Shown here piece after piece: positions 10,540 to 21,706 of a stretch of 64,000 bases of DNA (position 1 is the stretch's first letter; each line of letters starts with the position of its first letter). The position numbers were made by a program, and so were the translations under genes. The stretch covers positions 186,001 through 250,000 of the forward strand of contig JAACJM010000032.1 of the NCBI GenBank assembly GCA_013368315.1, in the 5' to 3' direction. The notes beneath the pieces were generated by a model. It saw nothing but the letters and a program-made list of their open reading frames with translations. It was not told the DNA's origin and ran no database searches. This stretch comes from Tetrapyrgos nigripes (taxonomy: Eukaryota > Basidiomycota > Agaricomycetes > Agaricales > Campanellaceae).

Positions 10540-11076
10540 ACTAATCCACTGATAGCGAGAAGAGATGAGTTTGAAAGTTGGAGGAATCAGCAAACGAAGT
10601 TGTTTTGAAGATTGCAATGTCTGGCCTATTTTTATACCTGGTCTTGCCTAGCTACATGTCCAAGTAGCATACTGCGCTTTCCCGGCAGTCGGGAAAACTC
10701 AAAACGCGCTCGAAATTTATGATATAAGCATTATAACGTCATTGTATAAGGCGCTTATAGAACAAATTCGGCCATTACCAGCCGTTGTGAGCGCTTATCA
10801 GGCCGATTTGATTTTTCCGATACAAGGATCACAAGATGTGACATAACGCGTCAGCCAGGATTTGAACCGGTATTAACAAAACGACTCAAGTACAGGCAGG
10901 CCAGACAAAAAAAATGACCACTAGAGAAATTCCACATAATAAATATGAATAGCACCAAATTGTACATCCAAATCAGTCGCAAGAAACGACAAATACAAGT
11001 AGTCCTCGGTCCTCAACAGACCAACAGCAGACCCAAAGCTGCAGTTCGACAAGGGTTCGAAACCAATGATCCAACT
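10540..11076. repeat. Promoter of copy B, AT-rich spacer and copy 3 of the dispersed repeat
   Basis: 10540-10700 is the conserved promoter flank. 10710-10815 is spacer containing two GCGCTTAT-type motifs. 10847-11013 is the third copy of the dispersed repeat. It includes GGATTTGAACCGG, whose complement GGTTCAAATCC resembles a tRNA B box. The end at 11030-11070 matches the 3' flank of copies A and B. Confidence 0.7.
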
Positions 11077-12064
11077 TCAATTGGCAATATTAATGCGTTT
11101 CCCTCCAAACTCTTCCCACCTCCCCAACACCACCTGTGCAATAAAATGCCCAACATCCTTCCTCGACACTGTATATCCACTAATCTCTCCATCATTCACA
11201 TCCTTCACCCTGTACGGAGGTTTGCCTCCCTTCTTCTTCGCATTCTTATCCGCCAAACACTCTCCGTCCGTCAGCAGTGCCGGTCTAACCACAAGTACAT
11301 TGCCACTGAGACTTCCTTTGGGAGGTAGCCCCGGGAAGCCCTGCCATCCCTGTGGAAGAATCCCTGCGGCTGGTCCATCCCTAGGGTCCCACTCCCAATT
11401 GCAAACATGCGCTACGGTGCGTTCTGCACCCAATTTGTCTTGGTGAGGAAGATCCAAGAGCCAGCCGTATAGAGGCTTGAGGAGAAGAGGAAGTGCAGAA
11501 TGTGCCGAGCGGGTTAGACCGGTCGAAGAGATGGTGACGATTTTCGGGTACGGTTGTTTTGACGGAGACGGCATGGTACAAAGAACATTGAGGAGGCATT
11601 GAGTGACGAGGTTTGCGGGCTTGATAACTGCTCCCCGTCGTATATCTATCGAGCCCTTGCGTGCACCTGCACAAAGAGATATGCATTGAGCTTATTTGGA
11701 AACAAAATATGCAGCTTTTGAGAAACGTACCGACTGTGAACAGCAGAAGGTCTACTTTTCCCTCCGGTCCATGAGATGCTGCTTCTTCCCAAGCATGTTT
11801 GACATCTTCCTGAACGAGGCCATCACCCTTCAACAAGAAGGCTTTTCTAGCCTTGACATATCTGTGGATAGTTTCGTCTGCATCGAACACAGAAAGGTCG
11901 CGCAGGAGAAATGTCACAGTGCATCCGGCATCTAAAATAATAAGGAACATCAAGTTAGCGAGTTTCAGCATGAACATGGAAAGTCATATACCTAGAAGGC
12001 GGATAGCAGCAAAATATCCAATGTTTCGAGAGGCGCCAAGGGTGAGAACATTCATAGGAGCCAT
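11077..12064 (-). CDS. NAD(P)-binding Rossmann-fold protein, copy C (mosaic)
   Basis: Exons 11992-12064, 11731-11931 and 11077-11666 give 287 residues with the same intron positions as A and B. The Rossmann turn is identical. The promoter, exon 1, intron 1 and most of exon 2 are nearly identical to copies A and B, while the 3' end of exon 2, intron 2 and exon 3 are clearly diverged: for example ARKGSID for GKPSID, CNWEW for CDMEW, and one extra lysine in NAKKKGG. Intron 2 is 64 nt against 70 nt and hardly alignable. The copy is intact and probably functional, perhaps with altered substrate preference since exon 3 forms the C-terminal half. Confidence 0.8.
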
Positions 12065-12550
12065 ACTAATCCACTGATAGCGAGAAGAGGTGAGTTTGAA
12101 AGTTGGAGGAATCAGCAAACGAAGTTGTTGTTTTGAAGATTGCAATGTCTGGCCTACTTTTATACCTGGTCTTGCCTAGCCACATATCAAAGTAAAGATC
12201 TAGTGGATAGTCAAGCTTTAGCATACTGCGGTCGCAATTTCAGCATGAAAATGTCCTGGCAGTCGGGAAAACTCGAAAAGCGCTGCAGACCGCGGGTTGT
12301 TTTTAGTAACAGCTGATGCCGATGACGTTATGGCGCTAGCGCTTATCCGCCAAAATGGCAGAATCCCTGTCACAAAACAGCGCTTTACAATTTAGCTATT
12401 TTGAGCAAATTTTCGAGTCAGAATATCCCTGGAAATCCTCAAAGGCACTCAGGCGTTGTTCAGGACAAAGAGCGAGATAAAGGATTTAATTCTGATACTT
12501 ATTGTAACGAACTAGAACGAGGCTACGTACTATTCTAAGGCATGCGCAGA
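12065..12550. other. Intergenic: copy C promoter and short palindromic spacer
   Basis: 12065-12180 is the conserved promoter of copy C. Homology to the other copies ends near 12290 after AGTCGGGAAAACTCGAAAA. 12320-12350 contains GGCGCTAGCGCTTATC. No gene was seen. Confidence 0.5.
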
Positions 12551-14195
12551 TCACAAGCATTGACTATAGTATGGGTTACTGAAGACGCATTTGTATGGAC
12601 TAGCACAAGTCGTCGGCCCAGTCCAGAGAACACCACCACTGAGAAGATATATCCATCAGTCAAATGTCTGAACTAAAACCCAAAGCACTCACCATTGACC
12701 CCACTGTACTTGAGTCGGTCCAGAAGGAGGTGGAGGCGGAGGCTCAGGCGTCGACGCTGGCTGTTCAAAAGTACTGTTCAAATCCCCAACCTTGATATTG
12801 GAGAACGTAACCGCAGCCGAAGGCGTCGAGACAACGTCCGCCGAGGTACACGGTCCACGAACAGCACCAGGCGTCGAAGCAGACCCAGTAGACCCATCCA
12901 ACCAAGTCATCCCACCACCCAAATCATCCCAAAGACTCATAACCAACACCGCTCCTCGTGCAAGCGATGTACCCATTCCAGCCAAACCACCATAGGTGTT
13001 GAACGAAGCTGCATCGTGTAGGACGTTGATTTTGTCCGTGCACAAATCTTCGGTCATTGAGTTGACAGCAGGTAAACCCGAAAGAGTGATTTTGGAGTTT
13101 TGGATGACGTTGCCGTTTTGGACGTAGATACGGTTGATGGAGGAAAGGGTACCAGTGGGGGCATTGTCGTCAGTGATGAATTGGGTGACAACGGTCATGG
13201 GCTGGGTGGTGTCCACGATCTTTCCAGGACCGTAGAATGACTGGTTACCCATGCGGAAGGGGTTGAAGTCACATCCTGAAGGGTCACAAAGGTTGCTGCA
13301 GGCGGTCCCTGTGCAGGCGAATTCGCCGTCGACGTTGCAAGGGTGAGGAGTGAGTTGGGTAGAGAGGGAGTTGGCTTCCCACAGATCCATCTCGTTACAG
13401 CATGAACCCAAGGAACCGTCAAAATTAGTCTGGCAGCAAGAGTTCTCAGTAAGTACACTCAGTATGACGAGTCACAACATCAACACACCGTTCCATTGAT
13501 GAAGTTGATTCCCTTTGGGCACTGGGAGTCACAGTATGCTAGCAGAAAGAGCCTGAGCAAGTACTCCAAGTGAAGCAAGTGGAATGAGTGAACATACCAG
13601 TACCATATGCAGCACCAGCCTTGTTGGTATCCGAAAGACCTCCATCGGGTGGCATTTCCGAGAAGTATAAGGCACCGTTGTAGGCACACGGCAGCTTCGA
13701 AACATCCACATCAAAAGTGAATTCTTGGTTCAAAACCTTGAAATTGACGTAGTTGTCTGTGTCATCGAGGAGGTAGACACGGGAACCACCATTGCTGAAG
13801 TCAAGGCTGAGGGCATTACCAGAGGTACGGATACCGTAGGTGCCCTCGTAGTCGGCACCTTCGAGTGCGCAGCTCTCACCGCAGGTCGTGGCATCGGGGC
13901 AGATGGTCCTGTTGAAGCCGTTCGGGTTGCAGGTGACGCCGCTATAGAAATGAACAAAGAAAAGTATATCAGCATTCTAGCCTGTTGTGAGTGGAATGCG
14001 CTATGATATTCACTTTGCATCGTGCAACCAACGATAGTTTGCATCCAACACCACGCTTCCGTTTTGTGTCGTGCAGCCACCAGATGTCGTACATGTCTGA
14101 AAAGTGATGGGAGGGTGCACTTCTGGGGTGAAGGTACCGATTTGCTGACTTGTGACTACAGACGCCAGTGACAAGACGGCGAGTGTCGAGAGCAT
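12551..14195 (-). CDS. GH7 cellobiohydrolase with C-terminal CBM1
   Basis: Five exons (14014-14195, 13598-13941, 13489-13538, 12693-13429 and 12551-12638) give about 466 residues. A signal peptide ([16 protein letters not shown]) is followed by [13 protein letters not shown], the typical GH7 start. The catalytic motif [12 protein letters not shown] contains the nucleophile Glu, the assisting Asp and the acid/base Glu. A Pro-rich linker ([11 protein letters not shown]) leads to a family 1 cellulose-binding module: VQWGQCGG, then [12 protein letters not shown], ending NPYYSQCL. The enzyme releases cellobiose from cellulose chain ends outside the cell. The CBM is split by the last intron, and only splicing at 12639-12691 shows it. 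The boundary between exons 3 and 4 could also lie at 13444. The loop before the catalytic motif is shorter than usual. Confidence 0.95.
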
Positions 14196-14750
14196 GTTGA
14201 CGATGATGAGAGCTTGACGTTAGTGAACGCGTCCTTTTTGTACTACGTCAAGCATATGCCATCCGTCGCGACGGCCTAAACCTCGGAGAGTAGAACCGGC
14301 AGCACTTCGCAGAAAGGATCTTCGCAAATATGCCGAGCTTTTTCCTATAAACGTAAAGAATGGAAAAAATCAGTGGTAGCTAGGCAGAAAGGCGGGTATC
14401 ACAGACAAAAGACAAGGTTCACTTCGAGTTCTCCTTCTCACTCTGCTTCTGTCCTGCCTGTGTCATGAGGCCAGAGTCCAAATCAACCTTCAGCGAATGA
14501 CGAGTGGTCCTGAATGATCATGGATAATGTAGAGGTGAAGAGACGAGAGTGTGTTATGCAACGTTGCACGGCTATCTCGTGGAAGTGAAGGTCATAATCG
14601 CGGCCCCGATATTCTGCGGAAGAACTTGGTGAGTACTCTATGACCATAGTCTGATTATACACTCAGTTTGCGGTACAAGTGTATAGCCATAGAATAGGGC
14701 GGGGCTTGTAGAGTCTAAATCAGCTTTGCAAAGTCAAGATGAAAAGAACA
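14196..14750. other. Promoter region of the GH7 gene
   Basis: Upstream of the minus-strand cellobiohydrolase. A TATA-like element reading TTTATAGG on the minus strand lies near 14345-14352, about 150 bp before the start. No other gene was seen. Confidence 0.4.
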
Positions 14751-15236
14751 TTAATTCTCCTCAGATAGCTTCCAATTCATGATCACTTGCGTTCCACGGA
14801 GAAAGTCCGGGAGGCTTTGACGTCCGCTATCGCATCTTGAAAGATTTTGAGTCCAAGAATCACCGAGGATGGGTTCTGTTCGTGCTAAGGGATATCGTGC
14901 GGGCAAGTCGACGATCTCAGGTTGAGCGGGAAAGAAGATGAGTGTCGGCGACATTTTCCGGGCACGCTTACAGCTGGAAGTCGCGGTAAGACGCAGGGCA
15001 GGTGCAGAGTGGCGATAGAGGACATGGTAGACAGCAGCTACAGTTTTTTTTGGTCCTGAAGTCAGCTTGAAGTTGCAAGTTGAGGATAAGGAAAAGTTCG
15101 TGGCAGATATCATGCCAAAAAGGAAAGTTTCGAACCTCGCGGAGGGACTTTTGGAAAAATCCAAGTTTATTTTGCTAATGATCAACGTAAAGCATTGCGG
15201 TATTGCGGTACAGGAGATGTAGTACTGAGGATGCAT
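14751..15236 (-). CDS. Hypothetical protein
   Basis: An open frame of up to 161 codons. The strongest coding-like part starts near INLDFSKSPSARFETFLFG and ends with GDSWTQNLSRCDSGRQS and TQVIMNWKLSEEN. A possible intron (GTTCGAAACT to CTTCAAG, about 15060-15135) would remove part of the middle. There is no signal peptide at the likely start and I do not recognise the family. Compositional bias and the neat C-terminal end favour a real gene, but the true start may lie in an upstream exon. Confidence 0.45.
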   Translation of the reverse strand: MHPQYYISCTAIPQCFTLIISKINLDFSKSPSARFETFLFGMISATNFSLSSTCNFKLTSGPKKTVAAVYHVLYRHSAPALRLTATSSCKRARKMSPTLIFFPAQPEIVDLPARYPLARTEPILGDSWTQNLSRCDSGRQSLPDFLRGTQVIMNWKLSEEN

Positions 15237-15570
15237 ATGTGTAAGGAATGTAAAAGAAACGAGCAGAGAGTAGCTAGCAATACATATAGTGTCCTGGACA
15301 AGTAGTATATCGATGGCGAGACAAATTTATGAAACAACGTCAACGACGAAATAAGCACGAAGCGACGATGGAGAGTATAAAGATGGCACGACGAGAGCAA
15401 GTAAGACGGACCAAAGTAATTGAGAATCGTGATTAGGTAGATGAATAAGTGAATATGGGTATAATGATAAAGGATATACAGTACAGATGATAGTCATAGA
15501 CTGCGCCAGCGCTGTGAGGAGTCCATGAGTATGCCGTGATGCAGAGTAATCGGAAGAAGAGCATGAAGAA

Positions 15571-16006
15571 AGTCCGAGTCAAGATATGAAGGAGTGAATG
15601 ACAGAGAGGTGAAAAATAGAGATAGAGACAGAAACAAAGACTCGGACATTCGGTCGGAGGCAAGGAAAATCGTGATTGGATGATGAGTAGAACAGATTGG
15701 AGATTCAATGAGGAGGATAATGCATATGGTAGAATGATGGGCAAAGACGATGCCAGGCGATGCTGAATGATTGAACGTCAAAGAGGAAAAAGTCTGAGTC
15801 AAGATATGAAGGTGTGAGTGACAGAGAGAGGTGGAAAATAGAGATAGAGAGATAGAAAGAAAGACATTAGATCGGAAGCAAGGAAAATCGTGATTGGATG
15901 ATGAGTAAAATAGATTGGAGATTTAATGAGGATAATGCATATGGTAGAATGATGGGCACAGACGATGCCAGGCGACGCTGTATGATTGGACGTCAAAGAA
16001 GAAAAG
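15571..16006. repeat. Tandem duplication, period about 220 bp
   Basis: Unit 1 (15571-15790) and unit 2 (15791-about 16006) both start AGTC-GAGTCAAGATATGAAGG and share GGAAAATCGTGATTGGATGATGAG and GACGATGCCAGGCGA. They differ by scattered substitutions and small indels in a GAGATAGA-rich part. The array lies directly downstream of the zinc-finger gene's stop and may be its 3' UTR. 15237-15570 before it shows no gene. Confidence 0.85.
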
Positions 16007-16068
16007 ATGCAGGGAGAATGATAACGGACGAGAAAGAACATGACAGAGCAGTATGCTCCGCTTTGACT

Positions 16069-17587
16069 TCAAAGCCTGCGCGAACCATCATAGCACGACG
16101 ACGAGCTAGAGCCAGAGGAGCCGCCACGATAATACGAACGCCCGGGACGTGAAGGACCAGCAGCAAAGTCCCTCGTACCTCGCTCCGCAATATCAAACAG
16201 GGTGCTGATGGGAGGTAGCCGAATTCTTTCAGGCTCTGCATTGCGAGTCCAGGAATGTCCACGATAACCCTCAGCACGCCTCATACCATACGAACTTGAA
16301 GTATTTGCATCGGCATCGTCGGGGCGACGAATGATAGGATAAGGGATCTCAGCAATTGGGGGCGCGGCATGGGAGAAGTTTCGAAGGCCTGAAGAACCTT
16401 CAACAGGCTCGATAGGAGACATCCTTCTGGGGATGGAGCCATGGTTTTGGGCTCGTAATCTGGATGCAAGGCTCCGGGATGCCAAGCTCGACGCTCCAGA
16501 GGAAGTAAAAGCTGTAGACCAAGAGTCGAAGCTGGAGGAGGAGGGGGAGGAAGGACTTTGGTAATAAGCCGGAAAGCGTTCATTAGCAGGTGAATACTCC
16601 CTGTTGTGGCACTGTTCACGGCTGGACGCGGCAGGGGTAAGACTCCTGGGTACGAATGAGTCTGTCGACGAGGCATCACCGTACGGTGTAGGGGAAGCGT
16701 AGGAGTTGAGAGAGCCTGAGGGTGAGAAGGAGCTTTTTGACGAGTGGTAGGGGCTGTATGGCTGGGGAAGGCGCATGGAGGTGGGGCTGATTGGAGAGTA
16801 GGACGAGGAGAAGGAAGAAGAGGAGGAAGATAAAGAAGTGTCTAACTCAGGAAGACTTGTGTCCACTGTGCTTGTCGGAGATTCCAACAGTGTGCTCCGG
16901 TTACTCGGAGAAGAAGAGGCGGGGGTGTTTGCTGAGGAAGATGATTCTGGCTGTGACTGAGGCTGAGAAGTGTCAGCAACGTGCGACGTCTGCGTTCGGC
17001 TGTTGCGGGGCTGAGGTTGATAGTTGTGCTGTCTCATACGATGACGAGACAAACTACTAGGATCGGTTGTGGTGTAATCACAGCTCGGGCATGATATACT
17101 GTCGGTTTCTGGATTACTGTCGATATGGGGATCATCAGCTCGGAGATTCTGCATTGAAAGAACGAGTTCAGACGTACTGGCTACGTTCGTGAGTTCTGAG
17201 GTTCGATTTCTGTAGAGCTCGATGGCCGCAGTCATAACGGCAATATTTCCAACTGGTCGGAGATGGTCAGTTGCGCCACGAAACCTAATAGAAGAATGCT
17301 TATCGTACGCTCCAAGTGCCTCCTTTTGCTCTTCAGACCAATGAATCTTCTCGTGGCGGCGCAGGTCTCCGCTGCGCATGAAACGCGTCCCACAATCCTC
17401 GCATGCCCACGGCTTTGACTGCTCGTCCGTATCTGTGTGCGTCCGCGGCGTTGTTGAGTGTGTACCGGTCATAGGATTGTGCTTGCACTAAAAGGCGAGG
17501 AGAATGAGTTTGGACGTGATTTGAACGAGTCAGACAACGTACAGCGGCTTGGCCGTTCTTGGAGCCGGAGGAAGGTAGTTTGGGCAT
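16069..17587 (-). CDS. C2H2 zinc-finger protein
   Basis: Two exons (17543-17587 and 16069-17487) join through a 55-nt intron to give 487 residues starting MPKLPSSGSKNGQAACKHNP. Finger 1 is CEDCGTRFMRSGDLRRHEKIH (C-x2-C-x12-H-x3-H). After about 85 residues finger 2 is CPSCDYTTTDPSSLSRHRMRQH (C-x2-C-x12-H-x4-H). The remaining C-terminal half is Ser/Pro-rich and probably disordered, ending in a Gly/Ser/Arg tail. Two separated fingers and a long low-complexity tail fit a nuclear DNA-binding regulator. Target genes cannot be inferred. The GTACGT donor and TTTTAG acceptor are clear. Confidence 0.85.
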
Positions 17588-18826
17588 CGTCGATGTTTGA
17601 AAATTAGTCGAGAAGGCTGTATGATCGTCGGTCGGCTCTTCAAGATAGAGTAAAAATGTAATGGTAAGAGGAAAAGATGGGCTAGGGAAAATGGGGTTGG
17701 TGACAGAACGCAAAAGCAAAGCATTATTCTTTAAAGGACCTTCGCTTAGAGGACGATTGCAATGAGAGAGATGCCTAAAACGGCAGCATGTGGCGAGAAG
17801 GATTGGCTGGTGCCGAATGACCAAGCGTTTTTTCCTTCTGTGGTCAGGAACCGGGGGTGAAGTCTTTTTCCGGGTTCTTGTTTCTTTTTGTCCTTGCTAA
17901 CGACCAAAGAGCGACCACATAAGGCAAAGAACTTGTTTGTTCATTATTTGTAGGAAGCACAAGGGAATAAGCAAGCAGGAATTCTCCGAAGATAGTCAAT
18001 TGTTCCTTGGTCCTTTGTTCTGTTTAGAAGGCGGGAAAATGTTGTAAAGCAAATCTTGATGGCGTTGCTGCGTCGTGTTCTTTCATCAGACTGTCTTATG
18101 ATTCCGTCACATGGCAGACTCACGTTGAATCCTTCGGGCAAGGCAACGTTTGAGATCTTGATTGATTATGCCACCACTGTTCTTCGTACTCCGGAGTACT
18201 TCATGACTCCTGAACACCGCCAGAAACCTACGCACACTAGGCCCACAATGAAGACAACGTTGCCACTGCATATAATAAAAGGATATTTAGTAAAATAAGA
18301 ACGCCATTGCAAAATTGAAGATTTTTACTGCCGCCCTCTTTCAGCCTCTTTCCAACCTCGTGAAGATTGGCGAGATCTATGCATGATTCTAATTCAGTCC
18401 AACCATTTAAAATTGTCATTGTCCTCTTTTTAGCCAACAAAAGATTGCTGAAAACCAATCAAAATTTCCCATCACCTCTAATCATCACCAACGAACGCAG
18501 TAGCATAGCTATGCTCACGGTGCGCCTGATAGAATACCCGAGAACCGCATTCCTCGACAGCTTTTGCGGCTAGCTTCTGGCCAACATTTAGCACTATATC
18601 AGTCCATCGCCCTTGCACTCTTCGTCGGCGCCAATCTCAGTGGCAACTGGGTCAGCTCCTGAGTGCACGCCTATCGTAGCCAAAACCAGGCGTTTGGCTG
18701 GCAAGAAGGTTTTTCTAATCATACACCGGGTTTTCAATGATAAAAAGGAAGTAGAAGGTGCAAAAAGCATCCAGTTGCGCCCCACACGAGCGCCTAATGA
18801 ACCAACGTCAAAGGACCCCGGAATAG
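17588..18826. other. Intergenic, no supported gene
   Basis: Contains the promoter of the zinc-finger gene and about 1 kb of sequence in which no reading frame of convincing composition was found. An open stretch at 18613-18870 on the plus strand has no recognisable features. Confidence 0.5.
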
Positions 18827-18829
18827 ATG

Positions 18830-18988
18830 ATGTTCTCCGTCGAATTCCAGCCTACTCCGAGTCTCAATGATCTCGTGGGCATCGAAGAGACTCTCCCACC
18901 CAGTCAATCCCAACGGAGGAGCAGGACGACTCAGAGCATATCGTCGAGCTCCGAGACGCCCTCTCACCACTACACTTCCGATAGATAA
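18830..18988 (+). CDS. Short Ser-rich ORF, possible small gene or fragment
   Basis: A 52-codon frame with coding-like composition: MFSVEFQPTPSLNDLVGIEE near the start, followed by a Ser/Arg/Thr-rich tail ending HHYTSDR and TAA. An additional ATG lies at 18827. No homologue is recognised and no splice donor continues it. It could be a relic. Confidence 0.3.
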   Translation: MFSVEFQPTPSLNDLVGIEETLPPSQSQRRSRTTQSISSSSETPSHHYTSDR

Positions 18989-20517
18989 TTTTAGAAGGAC
19001 CCGAAAGACAAAGTTTAAAGGCCCAAAGCCACCAAAAGATGTAACGCGGGTCTATGTCAAAAAGAGACAAAGCAACAGGGACTCCTGAGAACTATGACCA
19101 CTGCCGCTGAAGTTCCTTGTGAATTATCAGGTGGTGAATAGTCTAATCAGTCGACAACTTGACACTGACAGAGACCCCAAATCAGCGAACACCACCATGC
19201 CACCACGTTCTGAAATGACTAGATGTTGACCAGATGATTCACAGCGGGGCGGGGCCGGAGAATATATGTTCTATCAAGGCTCCAGGGCTCCCGGAAACCT
19301 CGAGGCTTTTGTTCTCGGATGGGGAAGGAGAAGTCGGAATTCAGGGATGAAAGGAAAGAACAGTTAGGTAACCTGGGCGGTGGGTATCAACGAGACCAGA
19401 CTGAGACAAGCAAACGTCTTAATTAGGCATTGTATTTCGAGACGAAAGCAACGGAGGTGGAAGCAGGGTCGCTTTGTCCAGACCAGGACCCCGAAACTGG
19501 GTGGAGAAAGCAAGAAAAGATACTGGGGTCGGAGATAAGAGGAAACCCAGTGGAAAATGCCAAAGCACACCGGGACCAGGCCGAGAGGATAAAACACGGA
19601 GGAAAATTGCGATTAGACGCATCTCAGCTCATCAAAAGCTGGAGTCCGACCGCCATCCTAATCAACAACCTTTCCATCTTGACCCAACCTCGAGACGTCT
19701 GCATGCAGACCACCTTCGTCATCGTTACGATAGCCCTGGCCTCGTAGAAGGCCACCAACCAAGGCGGTGGCTTACGACAACATGAATGGCATCCTGGTAG
19801 CCACCCACTCCATTTCCGGAACACCAAGCTTTCCTCGTCCAAGGCGCGGTTAGGAAGGTATGGCAGGAGGCAGTTTGAGGTCTCGACTACCGCGTCGCGT
19901 CCAATAATTCCATCGTCGATAATGTACCAGTCGCTGGGATTCTGTTTTCATTCGTCTCTACAACGACGAAGGAAAGGGCTAGGTCGCTGCTAGAGAGGAT
20001 TGGAAGAAAGGCTTTTGTACATGGAGCGTACGGCGAGTAGCATTCGCCCTTGTCTTATCTTTCTTATCCTTGTCGCCATTTTCTCTGACTGCCCACCGAC
20101 AGTAGGTGTATCCATCAGCCAGCCATCATCCACCCTCGACCAACGACGTCTCCAACTCGAACCCAAGACCTACATCACACTTACACCCCACCTCTACTAC
20201 TACTACCACCTATACCGCCTCAAATACCACCAACCTCGCACGCATATATATCAACCGCGACCTTGAGCTCAACGCAGTGGACAAATCAAAAAAGCAATCC
20301 ATCAACTAACCAACGAGACAACCATCACTCAGAAGACAGCCACAAAACCAGACCAAGAAAATGGGGTACTGAAGAAGAAGAAAAGAGAAAAGACGAGGTC
20401 GTCAAAAATCCAGAGAATAAACCAGAGGCAGAGAAGATACATAAAATAAAGAAAAGACAACAGACAATACTATAATGAAACCGCAGAGCAATGCAACCCG
20501 ACGCAAAGCAAGTGAGG
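18989..20517. other. Gene-poor region with coding-like relics
   Basis: On the plus strand, 19430-19785 is open with coding-like composition (PNQQPFHLDPTSRRLHAD), and the next frame continues with KAVAYDNMNGILVATHSIS at about 19760-19848. This suggests a frameshifted relic or unseen intron. 20040-20100 encodes a hydrophobic stretch (VAFALVLSFLSLSPFSL). None of this can be joined into a complete gene. Confidence 0.3.
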
Positions 20518-21250
20518 CTAGAACAGTCCTGCAAGGTCTGCGAAACAGTCGATGTCGTCGATTGGGAGGTTGGAGTTGGGACTGAGGTCGTCAGCCCGTG
20601 CCCATGCCAAATCCTATGCCAGTGTTGTTCATACCGCCCATAACTCCACCAATACTCGTACCCATATCCATCCCCGTTATTCATACCACCAAATCCGTTG
20701 AAAGCCTTGCTGGTGGTGGTGGTGGTGGTGGTTGTGATGTTGCTGACCCATCATACTGCCCAGACCACTGCCCATTCTGCAATTTTGGACGAAGCATTGC
20801 GACTTGACTCATCGTACGCGTCACCCTTAACGAACCTCTCTCCCTTTTGCATGTCTACGTTACACAACATCTCGTTTAATCAAATGACTTTGCTCACCAA
20901 TTCGTCGGGTTCTGTTAGGACGTGGGTACGATAGCTGGGTTTTGCGTCGGGACTAGCACTGGCCAGGGACTTCAGAGTTCCTGAGCAGCTGCAAGGTCGC
21001 GAAGTGTTCCTTGACGAATGAGCTCTTAGTCCCTGAAGCCCGGCGGACTGAGCTTCACGACCTTCTTCTTCCTATTCTTCCGCTGATTTGAGTTTCTGAA
21101 ACCCATAACGACGTGTCATTACTTCACTCATGTTATGTGAAGGTAGAGACGCACTGACAGCGCGGACGACACCTGTTCCTCGTCCTCTCATGAATGTCCA
21201 AATCCGACGCGTTTTGAAAGGCAACTTCATCTTCATTGCTTCCGTATACG
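20518..21250 (-). pseudogene. Decayed gene with coding fragments in three frames
   Basis: On the minus strand coding-like pieces follow one another in different frames. KNRKKKVVKLSPPGFRD is followed by an in-frame TAA and then by ELIRQGTLRDLAAAQEL and a TGA (about 20985-21080). KGERFVKGDAYDESSRNASS lies near 20790-20860. A His-rich run (near 20700-20750), GMDMGTSIGGVMGGMNNTGI and LSPNSNLPIDDIDCFADLAG, ending at a stop at 20518-20520, occupy successive frames. The acidic ending looks like a real C-terminus. Repeated frame changes without GT..AG boundaries point to decay rather than splicing. Parent gene not recognised. Confidence 0.45.
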
Positions 21251-21706
21251 CTTCAGACTGAATAATATCCTTTTGAAAGAACCCTCACGGCGAGGTTTGA
21301 CTGAGAACGTCGCGTCATCGTCATCGAGGATGCGGAAGAAAGGATGTGAACTGCACGTGGATTAACCCAACTTCGACTTTGTCTGCAACATTGACAACCA
21401 TTGTTCTTCCTCCTGCAAACGACTCCAAGGACAAACGGCCTCGATTGGTGGGAGGACTGTCAGGCTTTTTTTACAAGTTGACCTCGAAAACAGGACTACT
21501 AGTTGTATCTTGCTCCCCTAGACAACCATATGGTTATCAGCGATGACTTGGGCGGAATGTAGACCTCAATGACTACGTACAAGGAATCTATGCAGCTCTT
21601 CCGGTGTGACCGTGCTGAACGATGTCGATGAATGTACTGATGAATGTGATGCTGCAAACTATACAAATGTGTTCGCACTTTCTTTGACTCATCCATCCAT
21701 CTGGCA
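21251..21706. other. Intergenic upstream of F-box gene
   Basis: On the minus strand, 21235-21345 has a coding-like piece (FFRILDDDDATFSVKPRREG) that may be the 5' part of the adjoining decayed gene. Otherwise no gene was seen. Confidence 0.3.

Noticed and set aside
7281..12064. Rossmann triplet as a biosynthetic gene cluster
   Set aside because: No synthase, P450, methyltransferase or transporter lies beside it; the genes are paralogs from tandem duplication.
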